Positions 7,187 to 16,978 are shown, counted from the first letter of the stretch. The stretch is 64,000 bases of DNA from Oxalobacteraceae bacterium OTU3CAMAD1 (GCA_024123915.1 CP099650.1:1860001-1924000); one strand, 5' to 3'. Notes: a model not told the origin generated them from the sequence alone. Numbers and translations are program-made.

Positions 7187-9049
7187 ATGCCTGTATATCG
7201 TTCCCGCACCACCACCCACGGCCGCAACATGGCCGGCGCCCGCGCCCTGTGGCGCGCCACCGGCATGAAGGATGGCGATTTCGACAAGCCTATCGTCGCC
7301 GTGGTTAACTCCTTCACGCAGTTCGTGCCCGGCCACGTGCACCTGAAGGACCTGGGACAACTGGTGGCGCGCGAGATCGAGAAGGCCGGCGGCGTCGCCA
7401 AGGAATTCAACACCATCGCCGTCGATGACGGCATCGCCATGGGCCACGGCGGCATGCTGTATTCGCTGCCGTCGCGCGACCTGATCGCCGACTCGGTCGA
7501 GTACATGGTCAACGCCCACTGCGCCGACGCCATGGTCTGCATCTCCAACTGCGACAAGATCACGCCGGGCATGCTGATGGCCGCCATGCGCATTAACATT
7601 CCGGTGGTGTTCATCTCCGGCGGCCCGATGGAAGCCGGCAAGGTGGTCAAGGTCGTCAACGGCACGCAGAAGATCATCAAGCTCGATCTGGTCGACGCCA
7701 TGATCAAGGCCGGCGACCAAACCGTCAGCGACGCCGACGTCGCCGAGATCGAGCGTTCCGCCTGTCCGACCTGCGGTTCGTGCTCGGGCATGTTCACCGC
7801 GAACTCGATGAACTGTCTGACCGAGGCGCTGGGCCTGGCCCTGCCGGGCAACGGCACCATCCTGGCCACGCACTCGGACCGCGAACAGCTGTTCCTGCGC
7901 GCCGGCCGCCTGGTGGTCGAACTGGCCAAGCGCCACTACGAGCAGGACGACTACTCGGTGCTGCCGCGCTCCATCGCCACCAAGGCCGCGTTTGAAAACG
8001 CCATGGCGCTCGACGTCTCGATGGGCGGCTCCACCAACACCGTGCTGCACCTGCTGGCGGCCGCGCACGAGGCGGGCGTCGACTTCAACATGGCCGACAT
8101 CGACCGCATCTCGCGCAAGGTGCCATGCCTGTGCAAGGTCGCTCCGATGACCGACAAGTACCACATCGAGGACGTGCACCGCGCCGGCGGCATTATCGGC
8201 ATCCTGGGCGAACTGGCGCGCGGCGGTCTGCTCGACACCTCGCTGCCGACCATCCACGCGGCGACCATGGCCGAGGCGATCGAACGCAATGACGTCAAAC
8301 GCAGCGACGATCCGGCGGTGCACCAGCTGTTCCGGGCCGCGCCGGGTGGCGTGCCGACGCAGACGGCGTTCTCGCAGTCGGAGCGTTTCGCGACGCTGGA
8401 CCTGGACCGCAGCACCGGCTGCATCCGCGACAAGGCGCACGCCTATTCGCAGGACGGCGGCCTGGCCGTGTTGTACGGTAACCTGGCCGAGAAGGGTTGC
8501 ATCGTCAAGACGGCCGGCGTCGACGAGAGCATTCTGAAATTCAGCGGCAAGGCGCGCGTGTTCGAAAGCCAGGATGCGGCGGTCGAGGCGATCCTGGGCG
8601 ATACGGTGCACGAGGGCGACGTCGTCGTCATCCGCTACGAAGGCCCTAAAGGCGGTCCGGGCATGCAGGAGATGCTGTATCCGACTTCGTACATCAAGTC
8701 CAAGGGCTTGGGCAAGGCGTGCGCGCTGTTCACCGATGGCCGCTTCTCCGGCGGTTCGTCGGGGCTGGTGATTGGCCACGCTTCGCCGGAGGCGGCCGAG
8801 GGTGGCGCAATCGGTTTGGTGGAAGAGGGCGACATGATCGACATCGACATCCCGAACCGCACCATCAACCTGCGCATCAGCGACGCCGATTTGGCGGCGC
8901 GCCGCCAGGTGATGGAAGCGAAGGGCGGCGACGCCTGGCAGCCGGTCAACCGCGAGCGTTATGTGTCGCAGGCGTTGCAGGCGTATGCTGCGTTGACCAC
9001 CTCCGCCGACCGTGGCGCCGTGCGCGATTTGTCGCAGTTGAAGCGTTAA
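7187..9049 (+). CDS. ilvD: Dihydroxy-acid dehydratase
   Basis: A 620-residue Fe-S dehydratase catalysing the third step of valine and isoleucine synthesis, from 2,3-dihydroxy acids to 2-keto acids. Cluster ligands are C122 in SNCDK and the cysteines of [10 protein letters not shown] (193-199). The second half contains the family sequences [13 protein letters not shown] and [20 protein letters not shown]. Length equals that of E. coli IlvD. A clear GGAGAAACATC ribosome site precedes the ATG. It is a single-gene unit here, divergent from a LysR regulator and followed by a REP-B repeat. Confidence 0.97.
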   Translation: MPVYRSRTTTHGRNMAGARALWRATGMKDGDFDKPIVAVVNSFTQFVPGHVHLKDLGQLVAREIEKAGGVAKEFNTIAVDDGIAMGHGGMLYSLPSRDLIADSVEYMVNAHCADAMVCISNCDKITPGMLMAAMRINIPVVFISGGPMEAGKVVKVVNGTQKIIKLDLVDAMIKAGDQTVSDADVAEIERSACPTCGSCSGMFTANSMNCLTEALGLALPGNGTILATHSDREQLFLRAGRLVVELAKRHYEQDDYSVLPRSIATKAAFENAMALDVSMGGSTNTVLHLLAAAHEAGVDFNMADIDRISRKVPCLCKVAPMTDKYHIEDVHRAGGIIGILGELARGGLLDTSLPTIHAATMAEAIERNDVKRSDDPAVHQLFRAAPGGVPTQTAFSQSERFATLDLDRSTGCIRDKAHAYSQDGGLAVLYGNLAEKGCIVKTAGVDESILKFSGKARVFESQDAAVEAILGDTVHEGDVVVIRYEGPKGGPGMQEMLYPTSYIKSKGLGKACALFTDGRFSGGSSGLVIGHASPEAAEGGAIGLVEEGDMIDIDIPNRTINLRISDADLAARRQVMEAKGGDAWQPVNRERYVSQALQAYAALTTSADRGAVRDLSQLKR

Positions 9050-9081
9050 GCGAGGCCGGTAACAACGACAAACCGTGGAAA

Positions 9082-9178
9082 CACGTAGGGCGGATTAGGC
9101 GGAACGCCGTAATCGGCCATGCATGCGCCGCCGAGACGCATGCATGGCCGATTACGCTGCGCTAATCCGCCCTACGTG
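9082..9178. repeat. REP-B copy 1, full about 97-bp palindrome
   Basis: Ends CACGTAGGGCGGATTAG and its complement CTAATCCGCCCTACGTG enclose inner arms GTAATCGGCCATGCATGCG and the matching complement. It lies between ilvD and the convergent sulfotransferase gene. The flanks (GACAAAC on the left, GTTTGTC on the right) extend the symmetry further. Confidence 0.85.
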
Positions 9179-9217
9179 GTTTATCGTTTGTCATGGTACG
9201 CGGTGTGTGGCGCCCAC

Positions 9218-10351
9218 TCAATCCGTCACCTCGAACGCCGCGGGGTCCAACTCGTCCAACGTGACGATGGTATTGCGTCCCGGATGCGCGGCCTGCTGCG
9301 TCAACCTTGCCGCCAACTGCGCCAGATAATCGGCGCGGCAGCGGCGCAGCACATAATCCCTGAAATTATCCAGTTCCAGATCGCGCCAAGCGCGCTCGCG
9401 GCCCTCGTCCGAGCGCACGCGTGCCTGCGCGCGTAATTCGGGCGTGATCTCGGCATCCCCGGCCGTCAAGCGCGTGTAGCCGTAGCGGTCCATGAATTCG
9501 CCCGTCACCGTCTCGATGGCATTGATCTCCGGCGTCGTCAGCTGCTGCTTGAACTTGTCGATATTGGCGGCGATCGGCGGATAGCAATTCGACGACCACA
9601 ACGCCGACAATTGCGAGAGCTGCTTGGCCTCCTGCGAGCCCGCCACGTCCAGCATCTGCGGCAAAAAGTCGATGCCGAGGAAGACGCACACCTGCCGCAG
9701 CGTGGTTTCCTGCTGCGACAGGAAATCCTCGTAGCGTATCGTCAGCACCCGGTCCGGCCAGCGCAGCCGCACATGGTCGGCTGCGCGGTGCGCGGCCAGC
9801 CAGGTCTGCGCGTTGAGCAGGCTATCGAAGTCGTGGATGATGGCGCGGTTCATCGACGCCACCTGCGCGCGCGGATCGCGCACCACGTTGACGAACAACA
9901 TATCCGGATACAGCTCCATCTGCTGGTCGGCGTAGTGCACGCTGTCGAGCGACTTGTCCATCACCACGCTGGCGTGCTGGCGCTCGCCGGCGCGCAGCAG
10001 CAGCTCCCACACCACGCGGTGGATGCTGCGCGGCTGGTTGCGGATGGTTTCGAAGATCTCGACTGGATCGAACACCGCGCCCGGCCACTTGACCATGCTG
10101 ACCGCCTGCAGCCCGACCACGTCGGTCACCATGCGGAAGTAGCTGCGGTCGTCGCGCAGGTCGCCGTACAGCGGCACCAGCGGCATCAGGTCGACGATGT
10201 GCAGCGGGTAGGGCGAATAGAACTGCGGCGACATGTTCAGCCGCAGGCGCAGCGCGTGGCTGCCGCAGCGGCGCAGCGGTATCATCATCACGGGGCGCGG
10301 GCGGACGCCCTGGGCCGCCGGGAGCTTAGGAGTTTTGGGGGCGATAGTCAT
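9218..10351 (-). CDS. PAPS-dependent sulfotransferase family protein
   Basis: A 377-residue sulfotransferase-fold protein that should transfer sulfate from PAPS to an unknown acceptor. The 5'-phosphosulfate loop is PLRRCGSHALR (25-35), and the 3'-phosphate-binding stretch is NVVRDPRAQVASM (155-167) with R158 and S166. HYADQQMELYPDMLFV leads into this strand as in known sulfotransferases. No signal peptide is seen, so it acts in the cytoplasm. It is the last gene of a three-gene minus-strand group after cysC (which makes PAPS) and a DHH phosphoesterase; its start overlaps the previous gene by 26 bases and has AAAGGAA upstream. The acceptor is not indicated. Confidence 0.85.
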   Translation of the reverse strand: MTIAPKTPKLPAAQGVRPRPVMMIPLRRCGSHALRLRLNMSPQFYSPYPLHIVDLMPLVPLYGDLRDDRSYFRMVTDVVGLQAVSMVKWPGAVFDPVEIFETIRNQPRSIHRVVWELLLRAGERQHASVVMDKSLDSVHYADQQMELYPDMLFVNVVRDPRAQVASMNRAIIHDFDSLLNAQTWLAAHRAADHVRLRWPDRVLTIRYEDFLSQQETTLRQVCVFLGIDFLPQMLDVAGSQEAKQLSQLSALWSSNCYPPIAANIDKFKQQLTTPEINAIETVTGEFMDRYGYTRLTAGDAEITPELRAQARVRSDEGRERAWRDLELDNFRDYVLRRCRADYLAQLAARLTQQAAHPGRNTIVTLDELDPAAFEVTD

Positions 10352-11321
10352 TCCATGTTCCTTTCAATTCAAAGTACTCGCAAAAGCGTTTCATGAAGCT
10401 GGCCAGTTCCTGGCGCGGCAAGCGGTTGATGCCGGCGGCGGCGACCCTGCCGCCGCCGCTGTCGAATTGCTGGCATAGTCCACAGGCGCTGTGCAGCGAT
10501 GGCGCGCCGGAGCGCACGCTGACCAGATAGGAGCCGTCGGCGCGTTCATTGAGCACGGCGAAGGAGGCGCCGTCGCGCCGCGCCGCCAGCCGGTTGGCCA
10601 GCACGCCGCTGACGCGGCGCGACCAGGGTGTCGCCGGCAGCAGGTAGATGGCGCCGCCCGGCTGTTCCAGGTACGGTTGCAGCTCGTGCAGGCGTGCGCA
10701 GTCCTCGCGGTAGCCTTCGCGCAGGTCGCGGTAGACGGCGCTGGCGGCGATGAAGTCGAACGGGTTTTCGTAACCGCTCAGTTCCCGGTACAGCGCCTCG
10801 GGGGCGATGTGCAGGTCTTCCGTGCATTCGCCGTAGGCGTTGTAGTTGATGGTCTGGCCTAGCTGCGCCAGGTCGGCGATGGCGTCGTCGCGCAGGCCCA
10901 TCTCCCGCGCCATGGCTTGCCCGACCTGTTCCAGGTTGTCGCCGAAGGCCGCCGTCACTGCCCACAGCCGGTGGCGGCCACCGAGTTGGCGGTCGACCAG
11001 GATGCTGGTGCAGACGTCGGCCGAACCGTCGCAGTGCAGGCGCAGGTTGGCATGCTCGAAGGCGCAATCGGCCGAGTGGTGGTCGTAGTAGTCGACTCGC
11101 GCGCCGCCGTCCAGCAGGCGCCGCAGCTCGCCGGCGTTGGCGTCGAGCGAGATGTCGAGCACCACCACCTCGGCCGCGCCTTGCGGTACGCGCCGCAGCA
11201 GTTCGATATCGCGCTTGACGCCGGTGATCAATGCGGCCTCGGCCGGCGCGTGCAGGCGTAGCTGGTGCAGCGCGCAGATGCCGTCGGCGTCGCCGTTGAA
11301 GACGTCATACTTCATAGGCAT
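10326..11321 (-). CDS. DHH-family phosphoesterase (possible PAP phosphatase)
   Basis: A 331-residue DHH/DHHA1 protein. Metal-binding motifs in order are GDADG (10-14), VVLDISLD with D56, the DHH triad D80-H81-H82, and a C-terminal glycine motif SGGGRVAAAG typical of the DHHA1 domain, with R where many NrnA-like proteins have H. The family includes NrnA, which degrades nanoRNA and hydrolyses 3'-phosphoadenosine 5'-phosphate (PAP). PAP is the by-product of PAPS-using sulfotransferases, and the gene lies between cysC and a sulfotransferase, so PAP removal is an attractive role, though inferred. ATG 11321 overlaps the cysC stop as TAATG; an ATG at 11315 is an alternative. Confidence 0.8.
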   Translation of the reverse strand: MPMKYDVFNGDADGICALHQLRLHAPAEAALITGVKRDIELLRRVPQGAAEVVVLDISLDANAGELRRLLDGGARVDYYDHHSADCAFEHANLRLHCDGSADVCTSILVDRQLGGRHRLWAVTAAFGDNLEQVGQAMAREMGLRDDAIADLAQLGQTINYNAYGECTEDLHIAPEALYRELSGYENPFDFIAASAVYRDLREGYREDCARLHELQPYLEQPGGAIYLLPATPWSRRVSGVLANRLAARRDGASFAVLNERADGSYLVSVRSGAPSLHSACGLCQQFDSGGGRVAAAGINRLPRQELASFMKRFCEYFELKGTWNDYRPQNS

Positions 11322-11953
11322 TACAGAAATCGGTATGACAGGTGATCGAGCAGCTGTTCGCAAGACTGTTCCAGCGACAGTTCGCCGGTGTCGAGCGACA
11401 TGGCCGGTTCGAGCGGCACTTCGTACGGCGCCGAGACGCCGGTGAATTCCGGTATCAGGCCGGCGCGGGCTTTCGCGTACAGGCCCTTGGGGTCGCGCTC
11501 CTCACACACCGCGCAGGGCGTGCTGACGTAGGTCTCGACAAAATTGCCGCTGCCGATGATGTCGCGGGCGATCTCCCGGTCGCTGCGCAAAGGCGAGATG
11601 AAGGCGCAGATCACGATCAGGCCCGCGTCGTTCATCAGCCGCGCCACCTCGGCGCTGCGGCGGATGTTCTCCCGGCGGTCGGCCGGCGAGAAGCCCAGGT
11701 CGCGGTTCAGGTGGTGGCGCAGATTGTCGCCATCGAGGACGTAGGCCATGTGGCCGGCGGCCATCAGTTTTTTCTCCAGCGCGCACGCCAGGGTGGATTT
11801 GCCGGCGCCGCTCAAGCCGGTGAGCCACACGGTGGCCGCCTGCTGGCCCGCCTGGTGCGTGCGCGCCTGCGCCGTCACCTGGCTGGCGTGCCAGAAAAGA
11901 TGGGGTACGTTGCCGGCCGCGCCGGTGGGTTCGAGTTTGTCCAGTTTGCCCAT
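11321..11953 (-). CDS. cysC: Adenylylsulfate kinase
   Basis: A 210-residue APS kinase that phosphorylates adenylylsulfate to PAPS. The P-loop is GLSGAGKS (46-53), followed by LDGDNLRHHLNRDLGFSPADRRENIRR, the APS-binding segment, ICAFISPLRSDRE, and the lid region with FTGVSAPYEVP. Ribosome site GGAGAAACGATC precedes the ATG. No cysD/cysN sulfurylase is beside it, so the protein relies on APS made elsewhere. The gene heads a group with a DHH phosphoesterase and a sulfotransferase, pointing to sulfation rather than assimilation as the use of the PAPS. Confidence 0.95.
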   Translation of the reverse strand: MGKLDKLEPTGAAGNVPHLFWHASQVTAQARTHQAGQQAATVWLTGLSGAGKSTLACALEKKLMAAGHMAYVLDGDNLRHHLNRDLGFSPADRRENIRRSAEVARLMNDAGLIVICAFISPLRSDREIARDIIGSGNFVETYVSTPCAVCEERDPKGLYAKARAGLIPEFTGVSAPYEVPLEPAMSLDTGELSLEQSCEQLLDHLSYRFL

Positions 11954-11974
11954 GATCGTTTCTCCGGTGGCGAC

Positions 11975-13687
11975 TTAGAATTGTTCCCAGCTGTCCGTGG
12001 CCAGCGCTTGCGCTTTGGCTTTGGCCTTGGCCGGCGGGCGCGCCGGCGTGTGCGCCAGCCGCTGCACCGGCGCCGCCTTGGCCAGCGCCTTCATGGGCGG
12101 GCGCAGCGCGCCGGCCTGCGCCTCGACGCGGAAGATGCCGACCACCTGATTGAGGCTGTTGACCTGGTCCTGCATCGCCTGCGCGGCAGCCGCCGCCTCC
12201 TCGACCAGCGCGGCGTTCTGCTGCGTCACGTCGTCCATCTGGGTGACGGCGGTGTTGATTTGCTCGATGCCGTTCGATTGCTCCTGGCTGGCCGACATGA
12301 TCTCGGACATGATGTCGGTCACGCGCTTGACGCTGGCGACCACCTCGTGCATCGTCGTTCCGGCCTGTTCGACCAGACGGTTGCCCGCTTCGACCTTGTC
12401 GACCGAATCGCCGATCAGGTCCTTGATCTCCTTGGCCGCCGCCGCCGAGCGCTGCGCCAGGTTGCGCACCTCGGTCGCGACGACGGCGAAGCCGCGTCCC
12501 TGCTCGCCGGCGCGCGCCGCTTCGACGGCCGCGTTGAGCGCCAGGATATTGGTCTGGAAGGCGATGCCGTCGATGACGCCGATGATGTCGACGATCTTGC
12601 GCGCCGAGATGTTGATGGCGGCCATCGTGTCGACCACTTGCGCCACCACGGCGCCGCCCTTGACGGCGACGCTGGAGGCCGATTCGGCCAGGCCGTTGGC
12701 CTGGCGCGCGTGGTCGGTGTTCAGGCGCACCGTGCTGGTCAACTCCTCCATCGACGAAGCGGTTTCCTCCAGGGTGCTGGCCTGCTGCTCGGTGCGCGAG
12801 GACAGGTCGAGGTTGCCGGAGGCGATCTGGCTGGCGGCGGTGGAGATGGTCTCGGTGCTGGCGTGCACCTGGGTGACGATCTGCGCCAGGCTGTCGCGCA
12901 TGGAGCGCATCGCGAACAGCAGGCTGTGGTTGTCGCCCGGCTTGGTGTCGATCTGCACGGCCAGGTTGCCGGCGGCGATCTGGCCGGCGATCTCGGCGGC
13001 GTGTTCCGGTTCGCAGCCCAGTTCGCGCACCACGCCACGCGTGATCAGCACGGCCGCGACCAAGCTGGTCAGCAGGGCCAGCGAGCCGATAATCAGCATC
13101 ACCGTGCGCGCGCGTTCATAGGCCGCCGCAGCGGCCTGGGTGGCGTCCAGGTTCTGTTTTTCCTCGACGGCGATCAGCTTGCGTATCATGTCCCACCAGG
13201 CACGCTGCACCGGGCGGAATTCGTAGCGCAGCAGTTTGTACGCCTCGTCCTGTTTTTGCTCCAGCGCCAACGCGGCCGCGCGCTGGATGAAGGGGGCGGC
13301 CATCACGGCCTGCTTCTTGATCTGGTCCAGCAGCTGCTTTTCCTCGGCCGAGGTTTCATCCAGACTGCCGAACATCTGGGACAGTTTGTCCTGGGCAGCG
13401 GCGTACTTTTTTTCCTGCTCGGCGATGCGTTTAATCTCGATCTGGATTTCTTTATCTTCTTTTAACAAAATCAGATTGCGCATCGCCAGCGCGCGCTCGG
13501 TGACGGTCAAATCCATGGTTTGGGCGAGCCGGGTTTCGACGCCGTTGACGTTGATGATCTCGTCCATGCGGCCCTGAATTTGGCGCATGCTGACCAATCC
13601 GAGCGCTATCACTACTATGAGAAACACCGAAACGAGGCCAAATCCCATGCCCAGCCGTTTCGCAATTGTCATGTTACGCGCTTTCAT
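11975..13687 (-). CDS. Methyl-accepting chemotaxis protein
   Basis: A 570-residue transmembrane chemoreceptor. TM1 is at about 9-31, a periplasmic four-helix-bundle sensor domain spans about 35-190, TM2 lies near 193-215 ([23 protein letters not shown]), then a HAMP domain, and the signalling hairpin tip around [25 protein letters not shown]. The C-terminus ends SWEQF, which fits the xWxxF pentapeptide that tethers CheR in E. coli receptors. AGGAGG lies just before the ATG. The ligand is unknown; no che genes lie nearby. Confidence 0.95.
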   Translation of the reverse strand: MKARNMTIAKRLGMGFGLVSVFLIVVIALGLVSMRQIQGRMDEIINVNGVETRLAQTMDLTVTERALAMRNLILLKEDKEIQIEIKRIAEQEKKYAAAQDKLSQMFGSLDETSAEEKQLLDQIKKQAVMAAPFIQRAAALALEQKQDEAYKLLRYEFRPVQRAWWDMIRKLIAVEEKQNLDATQAAAAAYERARTVMLIIGSLALLTSLVAAVLITRGVVRELGCEPEHAAEIAGQIAAGNLAVQIDTKPGDNHSLLFAMRSMRDSLAQIVTQVHASTETISTAASQIASGNLDLSSRTEQQASTLEETASSMEELTSTVRLNTDHARQANGLAESASSVAVKGGAVVAQVVDTMAAINISARKIVDIIGVIDGIAFQTNILALNAAVEAARAGEQGRGFAVVATEVRNLAQRSAAAAKEIKDLIGDSVDKVEAGNRLVEQAGTTMHEVVASVKRVTDIMSEIMSASQEQSNGIEQINTAVTQMDDVTQQNAALVEEAAAAAQAMQDQVNSLNQVVGIFRVEAQAGALRPPMKALAKAAPVQRLAHTPARPPAKAKAKAQALATDSWEQF

Positions 13688-13963
13688 ACTTCCTCCTGAG
13701 GTCCATCGTGATCCGCATATGCAAATGAGAATTCCGCATATCGGACGATTAATCTTAGTGAGTGCTTTGCGTCAAAAAGTCTCCAATAATCACTTTTGGT
13801 TGAGACGCAACAACGCGCGCCGGCATTGACGTGAGGTAAGAGAAGGCATAGCTTTATGCGCCCACAGGCAAGAAGGCGAGCGCGGCGCTACCGGCGCGGG
13901 CGGGCGGCTTGCATGGTGCAACAGAAGATGAATGTGGCGGGCTTTGCGGCCACTGTTGCGGTA

Positions 13964-14188
13964 TTACGACTTCTTGTCGAAGTTTTGTTTAACGCGGTCC
14001 TTGCGGCGGCGTTCGTCTTCGTTATGCGCTTTTCGTTTGTCCAGGCCAAACAGGGGTTCCAGGAATTCGAACCAGACGAAGGCGAACACGCTCAACGCGA
14101 CGATCCACCACCAGGAGAGCTGGGCGAACTTCCACACTTCAAAATAACGCAGCCCGGACAGCGCCACGATCAGCAAAATGATAGGCAT
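13964..14188 (-). CDS. Small Trp-rich membrane protein
   Basis: A 74-residue protein with two hydrophobic helices (about 2-12 and 23-40) containing several tryptophans (EVWKFAQLSWWWIVALSVFAFVWFEFLEPLFGLDKRK) and a very basic tail. It matches the small Trp-rich protein family of betaproteobacteria, whose function is unknown. GGAGG is present upstream of the ATG (as CCTCC at 14198-14202). It stands alone between the chemoreceptor and cytochrome c genes. Confidence 0.8.
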   Translation of the reverse strand: MPIILLIVALSGLRYFEVWKFAQLSWWWIVALSVFAFVWFEFLEPLFGLDKRKAHNEDERRRKDRVKQNFDKKS

Positions 14189-14361
14189 GTTGGATTTCCT
14201 CCTGCCGTCATCTTACAAAGATTCTAGCTTTACTGGGAGCAATATTCTGATTCTGGGTCAACCCTTGGGCGGTTTATGCGTTAAATGCACAATAGTAAAA
14301 CGCGGTAGAATGATCGACGGATCGATAGCAGGGAACTGATAGCATTAACTTGGAGAGCACA

Positions 14362-14682
14362 ATGAAACGCAATTTGATGATGGTTGGTATGGTAGTGGCC
14401 ACGGCTTTCGCATCGTCGTCGGCGATGGCGGACGCCGGCACGGATCTGGCGAAGGCGAAAAACTGCATGGCTTGCCACGCTGTCGCGACCAAGCTGGTCG
14501 GCCCAGCCTATAAAGATGTGGCCGCGAAATACGCCGGTCAAAAGGACGCCGAAGCCAAGCTGGTCACCAAAGTGATCAAGGGCGGCTCGGGCACCTGGGG
14601 CGCGATCCCGATGCCGGCCAACCCGCAGGTGAGCGAGGCGGAAGCCAAGACCTTGGTGAAATGGGTACTGGCGCAGAAGTGA
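14362..14682 (+). CDS. Periplasmic class I cytochrome c (c551-like)
   Basis: A 106-residue precursor with a signal peptide ending SAMA (about residue 22) and one haem-binding site CMACH. The distal methionine is probably in the GAIPMPANPQVSEAEAKTLVKWVL segment, typical of cytochrome c551/c552, a soluble electron carrier between the bc1 complex and terminal oxidases or peroxidases. ATG 14362 is chosen over the in-frame ATG at 14350 because GGAGAG falls six bases before it. A shared terminator follows. Confidence 0.93.
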   Translation: MKRNLMMVGMVVATAFASSSAMADAGTDLAKAKNCMACHAVATKLVGPAYKDVAAKYAGQKDAEAKLVTKVIKGGSGTWGAIPMPANPQVSEAEAKTLVKWVLAQK

Positions 14683-14708
14683 TCCACTTCTGGCCGGCAT
14701 AAAAAAAA

Positions 14709-14734
14709 CGCATCCCACGGGATGCGTTTTTTGT
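14709..14734. terminator. Bidirectional terminator
   Basis: CGCATCC and GGATGCG arms around CACG, with an A-run on the left and a T-run on the right, so it can end both the cytochrome c transcript (+) and the binding-protein transcript (-). Confidence 0.85.
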
Positions 14735-14747
14735 TGGGCCGCGTGGT

Positions 14748-15890
14748 TTATTTGACCACTTCGACCTTGGTTTTCTTGCCGTCGGTGTAGGTGTACAAGG
14801 TCAGCGCGCCGTCCTTGATGTCGCCTTTCGGGTCGAACGAGATCAGGCCGGTCACGCCCTGGTACTTGATCTTGTGCAGGAACGGCAAGTACTTGGCCGG
14901 CTGCGACGATTTGGCGTCGGCCATCGCGGTGGCCATCGTCATGATGGCGTCGTAGACGTACGGCGCGTAGATCTGCACGTCGGCGTTGTATTTCTTCTTG
15001 TAGCGGGCGACGAAGTCGTCCATGTTCTTTTGCTGATCCGGCGACACGCCGCCGGCTTCGGCGCAGATCACCGTGCCGTTGGTGGCGGCGTCGCCGGCCA
15101 GCTTGGCGAACGGTTCGGTGCAGATGCCGTCGCCGCCCATGTATTTGGCCTTGATGCCCAGCGCCTTCATCTGGCGCAGCAGCGGGCCGCCGACCGAGTC
15201 CATGCCGCCGAAGAACACCAGGTCCGGGTTCTTGCCCTTGATGGTGGTCAGGATGGCGTTGAAGTCGGTGGCCTTGTCGTTGGTGAATTCCTTGCCGACG
15301 ATTTGCACGCCCGGCAGCGCTTTCTTGGCGCCCTTGATGAATTCGTCGGCGACGCCCTGGCCGTAGGCGGTGCGGTCGTCGATGACGGCGATCTTCTTGG
15401 CGCCCATCTTGCCGACGGCGTAGGCACCCAGCGTGCCGCCCAGCTTGGCGTCGTTGGCGACCACGCGGAACGTCGAGTTGAAGCCTTGCTGCGTGTACTT
15501 GGTCTGGGTGGTCGCAGGCGAAATCTGTGGAATGCCGGCGTCGTAGTAGATCTTCGAGGCCGGGATGCTGGTGCCCGAGTTCAGGTGGCCGATCACGCCG
15601 TTGACCTTGGCGTCGACCAGCTTCTGCGCGACCGCCGTGCCTTGTTTTGGATCGCTGGCGTCGTCTTCCAGTTGCAGCACGAACTTGACCGGCTTGCCGT
15701 CGATCTTGAAGCCTTTGGCGTTCAATTCCTCGACTGCCATCTTGGCGCCGTTTTCATTGTCCTTGCCCAAGTGAGCCGATGGACCCGAGACCGGGCCGAC
15801 GTGGCCGATCTTGATCACTTCTTGCGCACTGGCGCTGCCGGCGAAAGCCAGGGCGATGGCGAGTGGAATGAATTTAGATTTGAACAGCAT
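14748..15890 (-). CDS. Branched-chain amino acid ABC transporter substrate-binding protein
   Basis: A 380-residue periplasmic protein of the LivJ/LivK family. The signal peptide ends SASA (about residue 22); IKIGHVGPVSGPSAHLGKDNENGAKMAVEELNAKG is the classic start of the mature domain, and SGTSIPASKIYYDAGIPQISPATT lines the ligand site. It would bind leucine, isoleucine or valine for an ABC importer, but the permease and ATPase genes are not adjacent, so it is an orphan here. It ends at a bidirectional terminator. Ligand identity within the family is uncertain. Confidence 0.92.
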   Translation of the reverse strand: MLFKSKFIPLAIALAFAGSASAQEVIKIGHVGPVSGPSAHLGKDNENGAKMAVEELNAKGFKIDGKPVKFVLQLEDDASDPKQGTAVAQKLVDAKVNGVIGHLNSGTSIPASKIYYDAGIPQISPATTQTKYTQQGFNSTFRVVANDAKLGGTLGAYAVGKMGAKKIAVIDDRTAYGQGVADEFIKGAKKALPGVQIVGKEFTNDKATDFNAILTTIKGKNPDLVFFGGMDSVGGPLLRQMKALGIKAKYMGGDGICTEPFAKLAGDAATNGTVICAEAGGVSPDQQKNMDDFVARYKKKYNADVQIYAPYVYDAIMTMATAMADAKSSQPAKYLPFLHKIKYQGVTGLISFDPKGDIKDGALTLYTYTDGKKTKVEVVK

Positions 15891-16145
15891 ATATATTCTC
15901 CAATGGTTGAATAGTCGACGGCTGTCTTGTGAACGCCGCAGTTTTTTTCTGCAAGGCCAAAAGGTACAACAAATTATTGCCCGCGCAAAGGAGGAAAGAC
16001 GAAAGAAGTGCGAAAGTTTTGCGCTTTTATGATGCAGCTCCAGAATTGGTATGGCTATGTGTGATGCATTACCAGAATTGGTGCGGCGCTGCGCGCAAAC
16101 GGGGCGGTCCGCGCACCGTTCGGGCGCGGACCGGGAGGGGGAGGA

Positions 16146-16556
16146 TTATTTCTTTTGCGCCTGCAGATGCGTCAGCTCCTGCGACACGGCGCGGGCGACG
16201 ATTTTCTCGATGGTGTCGTGCAGGCCGATGCGGATCTCGTTGGTCAGGCCGTGCAGCGCGTGCGTCAGCACCTCGGCCATGCTGTCCTTGATGCGCTGCT
16301 CGAGCACGAAGTCGACGCGCGATTGCAGCTTGCCCATGATGCGCTCGGACAGGCGATGTTCCAGCATCGCCCACTCGGCGTCGCTCCAGCCGTCGACGGC
16401 TTCGGCTTCGAGCTGGGCCGCCATTTCGGCCCGGGTGGAGGTAGCGTGCGGCGGGTTGGCCGTTTCGCCGGGCAGCAGGTCCCCGCCCAGCGGCTCGGCT
16501 TTGAGGACTTCCGTCAATACAGGGATACTGGCGTCAAACGATTGGGCTTGGCTCAT
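16146..16556 (-). CDS. DUF2486-family protein
   Basis: A 136-residue protein of unknown function with a helical C-terminal half (WSDAEWAMLEHRLSERIMGKLQSRVDFVLEQRIKDSM). Such proteins are found next to holC in Burkholderiales. Its start overlaps the holC stop as ATGA (16553-16556), so the two are translated together. An acidic, proline-containing N-terminus precedes the helical part. No catalytic motif is visible; a role with the replisome is only suggested by position. Confidence 0.8.
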   Translation of the reverse strand: MSQAQSFDASIPVLTEVLKAEPLGGDLLPGETANPPHATSTRAEMAAQLEAEAVDGWSDAEWAMLEHRLSERIMGKLQSRVDFVLEQRIKDSMAEVLTHALHGLTNEIRIGLHDTIEKIVARAVSQELTHLQAQKK

Positions 16557-16978
16557 GATTTTCCTGTGACAAAGTGGGTAAGTGGGTAGTCTTGCTGCTT
16601 GTACGCGACATAGCGCTTGCGGCCGGCAGCCGCATCATCCTCGTCGGAGGAAATCACTTCTATCATGCGCTCGAACTCGGCAACCCTGGCCGAGGAGCGG
16701 CGCGACAAATTCACTAATAATTCGGTGTGTGGTAATTCCGCCTCATCGTTGTCGGCGAGCACGATCGGCGTGTGCGGCGCGAGCGGATCGCCGGCCAGCA
16801 CGTGCGGCAGAAAGTCGGTCGCCGAAAATGCCCACATCGCCGCGTTAAGTTCCGTCAGTTGTGCCTCATCTTCCGCCATCAGCACCACACGATGGTTGGC
16901 CGCCCAGGCCTTGCGCACGAGGCGGCAGGCGTAGGCGATCTTGTCCGGCACGTTGGTGTGGAAATCGATGCGTGTCAT
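16553..16978 (-). CDS. holC: DNA polymerase III subunit chi
   Basis: A 141-residue HolC. It begins MTRIDFHTNVPDKIAYACRLVRKA and contains VVLMAEDEAQLTELNAAMWAF, with DFLPHVLAGDPLAPHTPIVL as the SSB-binding region. Chi links the clamp loader to SSB on lagging-strand DNA. The long open frame extends to 17125, but ATG 16978 gives the family-length protein. It is the first gene of a two-gene unit with the DUF2486 protein; pepA and valS, often nearby in this group, are not adjacent. Confidence 0.92.
   Translation of the reverse strand: MTRIDFHTNVPDKIAYACRLVRKAWAANHRVVLMAEDEAQLTELNAAMWAFSATDFLPHVLAGDPLAPHTPIVLADNDEAELPHTELLVNLSRRSSARVAEFERMIEVISSDEDDAAAGRKRYVAYKQQDYPLTHFVTGKS

Noticed and set aside
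7157..8779. A 540-codon open frame on the minus strand
   Set aside because: Antisense to ilvD.
9082..9178. Considered as insertion-sequence ends or a terminator only
   Set aside because: No transposase lies between or near the palindromes, and the same sequence recurs elsewhere in full or half form, so a dispersed palindromic repeat is the better description.
11342..13465. A 707-codon open frame on the plus strand
   Set aside because: Antisense to cysC and the chemoreceptor gene; no recognisable domains.
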